From a virus, in IMG/VR virus record IMGVR_UViG_3300038461_000190, positions 1-27,963 of that record: a stretch of 27,963 bases of DNA; one strand, given 5' to 3'. The notes under the pieces were generated by a model, which searched no databases, was not told the DNA's origin, and saw only the letters and a program-made list of their open reading frames with translations. A program made the translations under genes and the position numbers. Position 1 is the first letter of the stretch. Each line of letters opens with the position of its first letter. This document shows positions 1 to 8,197 of the stretch, piece by piece.

Positions 1-1753
1 TACTTGAAATATTAAGTGCATAAAAATTATTAAGATTCCAATTACCAGTATTCCCAGATAATTGATAATCATTCATTAAATTCAGATCAGTACATAGTGT
101 TGTACCAGTAAGCCAACCACTTAAATCACCATATAAATTAGAACAAATGTTTACATTAAGAATAGAAACTTTTGATATATCTAATTTTGATAAATCACAA
201 TAAAAATTATAATTATCATACATATAGAAAGTACTAATTGCATTATCAATAATTAAATTTGATAAATTACCAGTTATTCCACTTATATTACTAATATCCA
301 ATTGATTCATATTTTTTGTGTGAAAAACTCCCGAAGTTTTACCTGAAAAATATGGAGTGCCACTAAAAGTAAATGTAACACCAGAATTAGAACCAACATT
401 TAAATCATATAATGTATTGGGAATTGTCATATTAATAATATCACCACCAAGAAAATTACTATCTAGTATTAAATTTTGAAGTTCAGGTGCAAATGTTATT
501 AATGAAATATCGCCAGTTAAATTTGCATTACTAAATATAATTGTAGTTGCACTTAAAGGCATTACAAACGTATCAATATCTCCATGTAATTTTCCCTTTC
601 CATAATAAAAATAAAACAATATTGCTTGTAATTTATAATTAAACTTAAAATCATTTATATCTTGGTCAACATTATTCAACGCATAATAATTTAATGAAAT
701 AAGTGATGTATTACCTGTATAATTTATTGGTAGTGAAGTTATACCAGTAGTAAAATATATTGAAATTGTTTGAATTGTATTTGGAAATTTCCAACCAGAA
801 AGATTACCAGATAATTTTGAACTAGTTGGATAATTATATTGACTACCATATAATGTCAAATTATTAAGCTGAGTGTTATTAAAATCCCAATTACTTATAT
901 CACCATCAAAATATTGATTATATAATATTAATGATGTTAAGCCAGTATTAAATGTCCAGCCACTTGGATTACCAATAAAATTTGTTGAATTCCAATTATA
1001 TAAAGAAATCCATGTCAAATTAGACATATCTAAAGTTGTTGCATCACAACCCATTGAATAACATTGTGATATATCAAGATATTTTAAATTAGTATTGTTT
1101 GTTATAATTGTATTAAGGTCACCACCCAAATATTCTAAATAATCTAATATTAATTTATTTAAATGTGTAAATCCATTATTAAGACTTCCTGTAAATTGTG
1201 TACTAACTAATTCCAAATCACTAACATTATTAAAATTTCTAATAGTATTAATATCACCAGTTAATGTAGCATCAGCAATATGAACCATATCAATATTTGC
1301 GGGAAATTCAGTATTACTTATATCCTGATTAAATGTTGAATAATTATAATAATTATTACTAGATGAATTCATTATAAACGACCTTAAATTAGGAAATTGA
1401 TTCATTAAACTAATTAAATCTCCTTTATATAAAAAGCCATTAAAATAAGACGAATTATAAAATTCAACTTTTGTAAGAGAATTTAAATCACCAGAAAAAT
1501 AAAATTTTTTATAACTTGTTTCGTTGGTTGGACTAAAACCAATTCCATAAATACCATCGTAACCATAATTATATTTTGTTGTACCAGAAGGTGTTTGATA
1601 ATATACATTAAATGGATTTGCTGATGTTACACCACTAAGTGTAAAATTTAATACATTATAATAAGGGGAATCAAGTTGAACATACGAATTAACTATTTGC
1701 GCCTTAAATATATTACCGCTATTACCTAATATTCTACCATCATTGATTATCAT
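1..1753 (-). CDS. Leucine-rich-repeat adhesin or fibre protein, C-terminus beyond the window
   Basis: An open minus-strand frame runs from ATG at 1753 to the window edge without a stop, giving at least 584 residues. It begins MIINDGRILGNSG. From about residue 85 the protein is a string of degenerate repeats of roughly 22-30 residues, rich in Leu, Ile and Asn. About fourteen copies of a G-[DNS]-[IL]-type step occur (SGDLNS, TGDINT, GGDLNT, DGDISN, SGNLSG, HGDIDT), each near a strand such as LTSLILYN or LNNLTLYG. This is the look of an extracellular leucine-rich-repeat or BspA-like solenoid. The start lies 8 bases after the stop of the 615-residue fibre gene, so the two are probably co-transcribed. 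I see no signal peptide, which fits a virion component. Few cysteines are present, unlike the neighbours. A receptor-binding role is inferred from context only. Confidence 0.75.
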   Translation of the reverse strand, partial: MIINDGRILGNSGNIFKAQIVNSYVQLDSPYYNVLNFTLSGVTSANPFNVYYQTPSGTTKYNYGYDGIYGIGFSPTNETSYKKFYFSGDLNSLTKVEFYNSSYFNGFLYKGDLISLMNQFPNLRSFIMNSSSNNYYNYSTFNQDISNTEFPANIDMVHIADATLTGDINTIRNFNNVSDLELVSTQFTGSLNNGFTHLNKLILDYLEYLGGDLNTIITNNTNLKYLDISQCYSMGCDATTLDMSNLTWISLYNWNSTNFIGNPSGWTFNTGLTSLILYNQYFDGDISNWDFNNTQLNNLTLYGSQYNYPTSSKLSGNLSGWKFPNTIQTISIYFTTGITSLPINYTGNTSLISLNYYALNNVDQDINDFKFNYKLQAILFYFYYGKGKLHGDIDTFVMPLSATTIIFSNANLTGDISLITFAPELQNLILDSNFLGGDIINMTIPNTLYDLNVGSNSGVTFTFSGTPYFSGKTSGVFHTKNMNQLDISNISGITGNLSNLIIDNAISTFYMYDNYNFYCDLSKLDISKVSILNVNICSNLYGDLSGWLTGTTLCTDLNLMNDYQLSGNTGNWNLNNFYALNISS

Positions 1754-1761
1754 ATATGTAC

Positions 1762-3609
1762 TTAATAAATAAATCCTTCAACTAATAAATGAGCACATAA
1801 ATTACATGCACTTGTCGAACCGCTTCCTACTCTAAAATAAAGAATTGAACCACAGCTTTCAGGGACACCTTTTGTATTTAAAGTCATTTCATATGTTTCA
1901 TTTGTCAATACATCACTTATTTGTTGCAAATTCGCTAAATTATTATTTGAACAATTGCCAATATAACATTCATTATTTCCAATACTTACAGAAAAGCATG
2001 TTGGAGTTGCATCATTTAATATAATCAATTTAGCACGATTAAACAATGCGGCTTTACCTGATGGTATTGTAAATATTGGTGTATCGCCAACACATTTTAA
2101 ATTAATATTAGAAATTTGAATATAATTTGGCATTGTAACACATGTACCAACATCAACTTGCATTATTATTTGAGTAGAATAAGCAAATTTTTGTCCTGCA
2201 TATGTTAAACCACTTATTGAACTTACCCATTCCTCAATTATTGGATATCCATGTACAACTGATGTGCCAGAATCCCATATTAATGCGGTTTTAGCTGTAT
2301 TACAGCTCGTAATACCAGTTATTGCTAATTGACCATTAATGATTATACATTTGGTACTAAAATCACCATAAATAAGTGGATTAGTTACACTTCCAATATA
2401 AAGTTGATTTGACACAGTAGTTAATGCTCCACCTGCACCTGTACCAATAAGTATATTGTTACAACCACTTGTAATATTTGAACCAGCATAACAACCTAAT
2501 GCAACATTATTACAACCAGTAGAAATACATGATAATGAATTATGACCAACTGCTATGTTATCATTACCTGTTATTGGTGTTGCTGGACTACCTGCCATTG
2601 AAGCACAACCCATTGCAATATTAAAACAACCAGTAGTAAGACAAATCATTACAGTTGTACCTAAACCAATATTATAAGAACCAGTATTTGGGTTATTCGA
2701 TAATACGGCACTACCAATACCTATGTTGTTAGTACCAGTAGAAAGATAGTACATGATATTATTACCAACACCAACGTTTTTAACAGCATTACTTGTTGCA
2801 GGACCTGCTGCAACACCAATATATACAGATGGGGTTGAAGCACCTTTTGTTTTAAGTATTGTACTACCAGATTGTTGATAACCATCCCTTGTGTTTAATG
2901 AAGCACCACCACAAATATTAAGTGTATGTGCTCCAGTTATTGAAGTATTTCCAGTTAAAACACCACCTAAACCAATATTTTTACCGCTAACACTTAAACC
3001 ATTTGTACTACCAGTAATTGTGCCACCACCAGTATTACCAGTTACCCAACCAGCATTAACAAGTGATAAACATTGATAATTTACACTATAATCTGCGCAA
3101 TACTGCATACCCTTAAATCCAGAATCATTACCAAAAATCGTAATTCCTGTTGGAATTATAGTTATGGTACTTATTGAACCATTTTTTGCGCCAAGAGTTA
3201 AATAATTTTCATAAGAAACAGTATCACATCTATTTAAGTCAATTCTACCGCCAAAAAAGTTCGCAGGATTACCAGCACCAATAGAAAATATTGTGTTATT
3301 TGGTAAAGTTATTGCAGTACTACCAGAATTTAATCTACCACCAAGACAAACATTTTTACTAGTTATTCCAAGACCATTAGTACCACCAGTAATTGTACCA
3401 CCACCTGTTGGATTTTGCCATGTTGTGCCACCAGTAATGTCTGAAGTTAATACTTTACCAACACCTGCATTTGCTAATATAGATAATGTCGTACCACTTG
3501 CAAGTTCAAGTGCACCAAAAATATTTGTACAACCACTTAAATTCAAGATTTCACCTGAACACTGTATGATTTTATCACTATTTAAATTAATTTTTGTATT
3601 AAATCCCAT
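1762..3609 (-). CDS. Tail-fibre-like protein with YadA-head-type repeats, 615 aa
   Basis: Probable virion fibre or adhesin. The N-terminal half carries two copies of a trunk module, GTITGGTNGLGITSKNVCLGG near residue 75 and a diverged copy near residue 200, and the YCADYSVNY..LSLVNAGWV segment found in neighbouring fibres. Residues about 270-400 are short Gly/Asn repeats (NIGIGSAVL, NIAMGCASM, NIAVGHNSL, NVALGCYAG) of the kind seen in YadA-like head domains of trimeric adhesins. A linker similar to one in the 2431-residue protein follows (NPLIYGDFSTKC, compare NPLIYGDFSAKC). The C-terminal 170 residues are unlike the rest and could be a receptor-binding tip. I count 24 cysteines. The start is MGFNTKIN; no Shine-Dalgarno sequence is visible. 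A promoter-like motif lies 23-37 bases upstream. The exact virion location is unknown. Confidence 0.72.
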   Translation of the reverse strand: MGFNTKINLNSDKIIQCSGEILNLSGCTNIFGALELASGTTLSILANAGVGKVLTSDITGGTTWQNPTGGGTITGGTNGLGITSKNVCLGGRLNSGSTAITLPNNTIFSIGAGNPANFFGGRIDLNRCDTVSYENYLTLGAKNGSISTITIIPTGITIFGNDSGFKGMQYCADYSVNYQCLSLVNAGWVTGNTGGGTITGSTNGLSVSGKNIGLGGVLTGNTSITGAHTLNICGGASLNTRDGYQQSGSTILKTKGASTPSVYIGVAAGPATSNAVKNVGVGNNIMYYLSTGTNNIGIGSAVLSNNPNTGSYNIGLGTTVMICLTTGCFNIAMGCASMAGSPATPITGNDNIAVGHNSLSCISTGCNNVALGCYAGSNITSGCNNILIGTGAGGALTTVSNQLYIGSVTNPLIYGDFSTKCIIINGQLAITGITSCNTAKTALIWDSGTSVVHGYPIIEEWVSSISGLTYAGQKFAYSTQIIMQVDVGTCVTMPNYIQISNINLKCVGDTPIFTIPSGKAALFNRAKLIILNDATPTCFSVSIGNNECYIGNCSNNNLANLQQISDVLTNETYEMTLNTKGVPESCGSILYFRVGSGSTSACNLCAHLLVEGFIY

Positions 3610-3631
3610 TTTTCTATTTTTAATTATTGTT

Positions 3632-3646
3632 ATTAAATATAAATAC
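3632..3646 (-). promoter_or_regulatory. Recurrent GTATTTATAT promoter-like motif
   Basis: The coding strand reads GTATTTATATTTAAT in the gap between two fibre genes, about 23-37 bases before the start of the 615-residue gene. It is one of six intergenic copies of the same motif. Transcription start and function are inferred. Confidence 0.45.
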
Positions 3647-3677
3647 TCAAATTAGTATCAATACTTTTAAATTTTTA

Positions 3678-5951
3678 TTAATATAAAACATTCACAACAC
3701 CACCAGCATCTTTATAAACTAATTTGTTTGAGGTTGTTGAAAAATATATGCTATTGTTTGGCATTCCAGCATCTGTACAATTTGCAGGAGTTATTAAACC
3801 ACCTGTCGGATTTTGCCATGAAGCAGTACCATCAGCAGCCGATGTTAAAACACATCCTGCTGCAGCACCTGTTGTTAATTTAATAACTGGTGCAGTAACA
3901 GTACCAGTAAATATTGGATTGCATATTGGTGCAAATTTTGTATTAACATATCCACAATCAACCAATGAACGTGCAATGTAATTTGCAGAATAATCAGCAA
4001 CATATTGAATGCCCTGAAAAGTTGCACAACCATGAACAGTTAATGAATTAGGCATTATACACATTTCAACACTACACGTAGCATTAACAGCAGCAAGACA
4101 AACAGATGGTGTTACACTACTCCAAGTAGTCATTGCAAATTTACTTGCTATTGGGTCTGCAGAAAATGCCTGCATTTGAGTTCCGCAAGCAGTAAAAGTA
4201 TTTAAACAAGCAGTTCCTGCCATATTATACATTGCAATATTACTAGCTGTTGCACATAAATAATTATTTATATTACCCAATTTTTCATAATCAGGCGTTA
4301 AGTCAACATAATTACAAGTAGATGAATTTTTTGATGTTAACGTTATTTCTCCACAATTTATAATGCAACCACAAAACGATGTTACGGGATTATATGTACA
4401 TGTGGTAAATAAGCCACTGCAAACAGTTGTTTTATTAGTACAACCATTAGTTGAACATAAATTTAACCCATTAGTAGCACCTGTTGCAGTTAATGTTATA
4501 AGCGATGTTATAGTACCGCCAAGACAAACGTTTTTATTGTTATATAAACATATACCATTAGTAGCACCAGTAACAGCAACGCTGAGACCACCAGTACCGC
4601 CACTTGAAATGCCTGTACTTAATTTACCTGTTGAATCAATATAAACTACACAACTTTCAGTTGTTTTTACTGGTAATCCACATAATTGAATTCTTCCATT
4701 TGCACCACCACAAATACCTAAACCACTTTTTAATACAATATCACCACCTATTTTTGGGGTTGCATTTAATGTATTTTGTGCACAACCAGCAACAATACAA
4801 AGATGACCACCATTACCCAAACATGCAGTATTATAACCATTACCACCAAGAATACATAATGGTGTTGCATCTGGTAATGTTGAATTACCACCATATGCAC
4901 ATATTTTACCAGATTGTGGTAATGTTAATGTCAATGAATTAAATGTTAAAGTATTAACAGAAGGACCGGCAGGACCCATACTTACCGTTGGTGCTAGAAT
5001 ATTAAATATTCCATTTCCTTTTGTAAGTATTTGAATACCAACATCAGTAGTTGTTCCAGCTACACAAATAATACTTGTTGAAACTCCCGCTTGTGTCGGA
5101 CTTCCTAATATTGTGTAGTTATAAGTACCAGTTTTAGCTGCAAGATATATGTTTTTGCCGTCAACAGCTTTAATAAATAAATCACTATTATTACATAACG
5201 TATTACCTGTAAGTGTAAATGTTGACCCCGAAATATTATTACCTCCTGAAATATATATTGGTATATGTGCTGCAATACCACCAATAATTGTAGTACTACC
5301 AGTACCAACAATACCTTTACTTAAATTACCACTTGCGTCAATATAAACAGCACACGTTTCTGTAGATTTTACTGGTAAATTAGGTGTTTGAACTCTACCA
5401 ATAGAACTACCAGCACCTGCACATATCACAACATTTCCACCAACAGCACCTGTTCCTGCACCACCACAAAGATATAATATTTTTCCCACACAGCCAGATG
5501 ATACACAACTACCAGCAACTATACTTAAATTACAATATGTTCCTGAACATAAAGAAATACCATTAGAAAAAATACAATTACTTAATGTCCCTAAAAATGC
5601 ACCATTTGTTGCAACTAAACCAATTGTATTACAACGACCAATAATTTTCTGTTTAAATATGTGTATGTTCGTTGCACCACTATCTAAAATTGAACCATTA
5701 ATAATATTATTACAAGTACTATTGAATTTTGGTATATAATCAGTTGCACCACTAATTATAGTTCCGCCAGCACCACATATTGTAATTGTTGTATCTCCAG
5801 TAATTATTGATAAACTACCTCCAGCAACAGATATTGTTTTAAATTGTAATGTGTTACCTGTAATGTTTTTACATTTAAAAATGCATGAACCATTACCAAT
5901 ATTAATACCATTTGTAGAATTGCCAAGTAAATCTATATTTGATCTATTCAT
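3678..5951 (-). CDS. Cysteine-rich tail-fibre-like protein, 757 aa
   Basis: Probable fibre or adhesin. The first 60 residues (MNRSNIDLLGNSTNG..CIFKCKN..LQFKTISV) match the N-terminus of the 648-residue fibre protein, suggesting the same attachment role. The middle repeats a unit ending in LPVKSTETCAVYIDASG near residue 195 and LPVKTTESCVVYIDSTG near residue 425. A TGATNGICLYNNKNVCLGG trunk module follows, and near residue 650 the YVADYSANYIARSLVDCGYVN segment. The end (TASWQNPTGG..YKDAGGVVNVLY) resembles the closing segment of many phage fibres. I count about 44 cysteines, near 6 per cent, mostly at small-residue positions of Gly/Ser/Thr-rich beta repeats (LYLCGGAG, VVICAGAG). It is the first gene after a terminator and promoter motif. 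Start ATG at 5951 is preceded by CGAAAAAAA with no Shine-Dalgarno sequence. Confidence 0.72.
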   Translation of the reverse strand: MNRSNIDLLGNSTNGINIGNGSCIFKCKNITGNTLQFKTISVAGGSLSIITGDTTITICGAGGTIISGATDYIPKFNSTCNNIINGSILDSGATNIHIFKQKIIGRCNTIGLVATNGAFLGTLSNCIFSNGISLCSGTYCNLSIVAGSCVSSGCVGKILYLCGGAGTGAVGGNVVICAGAGSSIGRVQTPNLPVKSTETCAVYIDASGNLSKGIVGTGSTTIIGGIAAHIPIYISGGNNISGSTFTLTGNTLCNNSDLFIKAVDGKNIYLAAKTGTYNYTILGSPTQAGVSTSIICVAGTTTDVGIQILTKGNGIFNILAPTVSMGPAGPSVNTLTFNSLTLTLPQSGKICAYGGNSTLPDATPLCILGGNGYNTACLGNGGHLCIVAGCAQNTLNATPKIGGDIVLKSGLGICGGANGRIQLCGLPVKTTESCVVYIDSTGKLSTGISSGGTGGLSVAVTGATNGICLYNNKNVCLGGTITSLITLTATGATNGLNLCSTNGCTNKTTVCSGLFTTCTYNPVTSFCGCIINCGEITLTSKNSSTCNYVDLTPDYEKLGNINNYLCATASNIAMYNMAGTACLNTFTACGTQMQAFSADPIASKFAMTTWSSVTPSVCLAAVNATCSVEMCIMPNSLTVHGCATFQGIQYVADYSANYIARSLVDCGYVNTKFAPICNPIFTGTVTAPVIKLTTGAAAGCVLTSAADGTASWQNPTGGLITPANCTDAGMPNNSIYFSTTSNKLVYKDAGGVVNVLY

Positions 5952-5960
5952 TTTTTTTCG

Positions 5961-5974
5961 TTTAATATAAATAC
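5961..5974 (-). promoter_or_regulatory. Recurrent GTATTTATAT promoter-like motif
   Basis: The coding strand reads GTATTTATATTAAA ten bases before the ATG of the 757-residue fibre gene and downstream of the terminator at 6046-6071. This is the expected place for a new promoter. If the motif is a -10-like element, the transcript leader is very short. Function is inferred. Confidence 0.5.
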
Positions 5975-6045
5975 TAAAATTAAACTAAATAGTAAGTCAT
6001 ATTCAATATTCTTATTTAGAAATATTTGACAAATCATATTTAAAT

Positions 6046-6071
6046 AAAAAACCCACCGAATTATCAGTGGG
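6046..6071 (-). terminator. Intrinsic terminator after the glycosyltransferase gene
   Basis: On the minus strand an 8-bp stem (CCCACTGA with TCGGTGGG, one G-T wobble) closes a TAAT loop and is followed by six T residues. It lies about 70 bases after the stop of the glycosyltransferase gene and before the next promoter motif. This is a textbook rho-independent form. Confidence 0.8.
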
Positions 6072-6141
6072 CTAAAAAATAAAAAAATGACTACTATTAA
6101 AAAATAAAAACTACTATTTATTTTACTTTCAAATTCATTAT

Positions 6142-7080
6142 TTATGTAAAGTTCATTTTTGTCACGTCAACAACTGGTTGTTTATTTACGGCTTCAATAA
6201 TCTTATTAATATCAAACAGATTTACAGTGTCATAAGGAAATTGTTGCACCATTCCGGATATATCATCCTGCAAGTACGTAAATTTGTCAAGATTATTTAT
6301 AACATTTGCATTTGGCAATATATTTATGTTTTCTGGATAACCAAATACTTTGGGTGAATTGCCGATCCAAAGAACCGTACTTGGCAAGTCTAATGCAGCA
6401 GCAACATGCATGGCAAAACTATCGATAAAAAGTCTCTTTGTACTGAGAGGAAATACTGCATAAAGTTCTCTGAAAGGTAAGGTCAAGGGTTCAACTCCTT
6501 GTAATATTGGCTGTTCAGGAGACTTAATATGTAAAATTCTGTAACTCTTATTAAAAAAATTTACTAATTTTTGAGCTATCTCTATTGGTATATCTCTATA
6601 CCAAGATTTTTTCGAATACTGTTGATTGCTTCCTCCGTTTGTTTGAAGAAGCATAATAGGACGATTATCTGGCTTTATTTTATCTCTTGCAATTTCTAAT
6701 TCTCTGGGGTTTAAATAAATTTTGGGTTTATAACCATCATAAGGCACATTAAACATTTTACACCAAGTCTCAGTTAAATGTTCTTTTCTAAGAATATGGT
6801 TTGTTTCATTATATGGATCATGCTTCATTATAATAGTATCTTCTTTAAGATAGTCTTCTTTGAAATATTGAGGTATCTGTCCTTGCAAGAAAAATCTAAA
6901 AACATCGGGATTATAAAAAAATGCGCCATCCCATGTACATATCACAACTATCTTATAATCAGGGTATGCTTTTTTTATTGCACGAATAAATGCTGTTGCT
7001 GCGATATTTTTACCATGACCTCCAGAAATTTCAGCGATAATAAACCTATCGTTGTCAGTTTTTTTACTATCTACTATCAT
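6142..7080 (-). CDS. GT9-like (heptosyltransferase-type) glycosyltransferase, 312 aa
   Basis: The layout is GT-B-like. The N-terminal segment, residues about 16-47 (AEISGGHGKNIAATAFIRAI..AYPDYKIVVI), resembles the glycine-rich first loop of glycosyltransferase family 9, where G-[DK]-.. precedes TP.IRALKK.YP. The C-terminal segment near residues 216-235 (LFIDSFAMHVAAALDLPS) matches the nucleotide-sugar-binding DSG.MH.AAAL..P motif, with SF in place of SG. Family members transfer sugars such as heptose to lipopolysaccharide. The gene sits between fibre genes and is 29 bases downstream of a GIY-YIG nuclease gene, with a terminator after it. It might glycosylate virion fibres or alter the host surface; the substrate cannot be told from sequence. 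It has no signal peptide and is probably cytoplasmic. Length fits the family. Confidence 0.72.
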   Translation of the reverse strand: MIVDSKKTDNDRFIIAEISGGHGKNIAATAFIRAIKKAYPDYKIVVICTWDGAFFYNPDVFRFFLQGQIPQYFKEDYLKEDTIIMKHDPYNETNHILRKEHLTETWCKMFNVPYDGYKPKIYLNPRELEIARDKIKPDNRPIMLLQTNGGSNQQYSKKSWYRDIPIEIAQKLVNFFNKSYRILHIKSPEQPILQGVEPLTLPFRELYAVFPLSTKRLFIDSFAMHVAAALDLPSTVLWIGNSPKVFGYPENINILPNANVINNLDKFTYLQDDISGMVQQFPYDTVNLFDINKIIEAVNKQPVVDVTKMNFT

Positions 7081-7109
7081 TGTTTTAATTTAAATTATTT
7101 ATATTATTT

Positions 7110-8054
7110 TTAATTATCATATACAAATCTATAATTTCCTGCTCTTGATGTATGCCCCTTTAAATTTTTACAAATGGACGTTTCATCAATATTTAAATCT
7201 TTTGAACCTGCTCTAATTGAGTCATATTCTCCTATATATTTTTTATTTAAATCATAAACCAATATTTTTCGAGAGAATCTTCTACCATCATATTTCATTA
7301 TTTCTATTGGAATCTTATCTTTATAAAACCACAAATAATCACCCGCTTGATCATAACCATTTAATCTTAAACATTTATTAATTAGTTTTGATTTAATACC
7401 AGTAATTCTTTCAGCATCATTTTGACCCAAAAATTCGTTTAAAAAAATGCCATCCAAGCTATATTGTACTATTGGTATCATTCTTTTTACATCGTATGGT
7501 TTTTTTATTGATATTACTTTTCTTTTTATTATAATTTTATTTGGTTCATTGGTTGATAACCAATAGTAACCTTTGCACGATAATGATTTTTTTTGATCTA
7601 ATACTTTACAAATACTGGTTGCTAGTCTACCTACGGCAATTGCTGCTTCGGTTATTGATTCATATTTATTAATAAAATTTAAATTTTTATCGTATTGATA
7701 AACAACTCTTTTTGTTTTTGAAAGGGGCGGATTTTTTCCGCCTTCAGTTAAATTAGTTAATCTAATTCCTTCATCTCGATATTTTTTTATATAATAAATT
7801 TCCAGTCTTTCATGTTCAAACATATTTTGTTCCTGATTAAAAACATATTCACATTCATCAATTGCATTTATTAATGGTTTTAACCCAGCATTTGTTATTT
7901 TTTCAATAACCCATTTTTTATATTTATTATCCTTTAAATTATAACTATAAAGGTGTTCATATAATCTCTTTTTTAAATTATATGTATAACCAATATAAAA
8001 GACTTCATTATTTAATGGATTTATTAATGTGTATATATAGACTTTCTTAATCAC
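7110..8054 (-). CDS. GIY-YIG homing endonuclease with NUMOD1 repeats, 314 aa
   Basis: Putative free-standing homing endonuclease. The N-terminal GIY-YIG domain shows YIYTL at residues 6-10 and YIG at 20-22, the conserved Arg within NLKKRLYEHL (R30), a Glu in the EHERLEIYYIKKY helix near residue 80-85, and the closing LTNLTEGGKNP near residue 100. The rest holds three NUMOD1-like DNA-binding segments near residues 117-152, 192-230 and 267-312 (for example VYQYDKNLNFINKYESITEAA). The start codon is GTG at 8052-8054, giving a protein beginning MIKKVYIYT. A promoter-like motif lies 23-35 bases upstream. The product would cut a specific DNA site and promote its own spread; the target is unknown. 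The downstream glycosyltransferase gene may have arrived with it. Confidence 0.88.
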   Translation of the reverse strand: MIKKVYIYTLINPLNNEVFYIGYTYNLKKRLYEHLYSYNLKDNKYKKWVIEKITNAGLKPLINAIDECEYVFNQEQNMFEHERLEIYYIKKYRDEGIRLTNLTEGGKNPPLSKTKRVVYQYDKNLNFINKYESITEAAIAVGRLATSICKVLDQKKSLSCKGYYWLSTNEPNKIIIKRKVISIKKPYDVKRMIPIVQYSLDGIFLNEFLGQNDAERITGIKSKLINKCLRLNGYDQAGDYLWFYKDKIPIEIMKYDGRRFSRKILVYDLNKKYIGEYDSIRAGSKDLNIDETSICKNLKGHTSRAGNYRFVYDN

Positions 8055-8076
8055 TCTTTTTATAATTTTTTATATT

Positions 8077-8089
8077 TTTTTATAAATAC
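8077..8089 (-). promoter_or_regulatory. GTATTTATA promoter-like motif
   Basis: The coding strand reads GTATTTATAAAAA upstream of the GTG start of the GIY-YIG gene and just after a terminator. It keeps the GTATTTATA core of the recurrent motif but lacks the following TTAAA. Confidence 0.4.
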
Positions 8090-8120
8090 GAAGATAAACA
8101 TGAAAAACTCGATTTACAAG

Positions 8121-8153
8121 AAAAAAAAATGGAAAATTTCACTTTTCCATTTT
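8121..8153 (-). terminator. Intrinsic terminator ending the main fibre operon
   Basis: On the minus strand AAAATGGAAAA pairs perfectly with TTTTCCATTTT across a 6-base loop (GTGAAA), giving an 11-bp stem that runs straight into a T tract. It lies about 45 bases after the stop of the 492-residue fibre gene. Confidence 0.75.
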
Positions 8154-8155
8154 GT

Positions 8156-8197
8156 ATCGTTTGAATCCGCACAGGGGAGACTCGAAATCCTTCACCA
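8156..8197 (-). other. tRNA 3'-end-like fragment
   Basis: Between the stop of the 492-residue gene and the terminator, the minus strand contains GGATTTCGAGTCTCCCC, which resembles a tRNA T arm (TTCGAGT loop, GGA/TCC stem), followed by CTGTGCGGA, which could be an acceptor strand. The base pair closing the loop is a T-C mismatch, and no D arm or anticodon arm is present because the coding region lies immediately upstream. It may be a tRNA remnant, a recombination scar or chance. Confidence 0.25.

Noticed and set aside
2891-3655. Plus-strand ORFs opposite the fibre genes, here and throughout the window
   Set aside because: They are Pro/Val-rich mirror translations of the Gly/Thr/Asn-rich minus-strand repeats, mostly under 150 codons, with no recognisable motif and full overlap with well-supported genes.
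5105-5311. Overlapping minus-strand frames inside fibre genes (also near 13540 and 17143)
   Set aside because: These are out-of-frame readings of repeats with no start context and hydrophobic nonsense composition.
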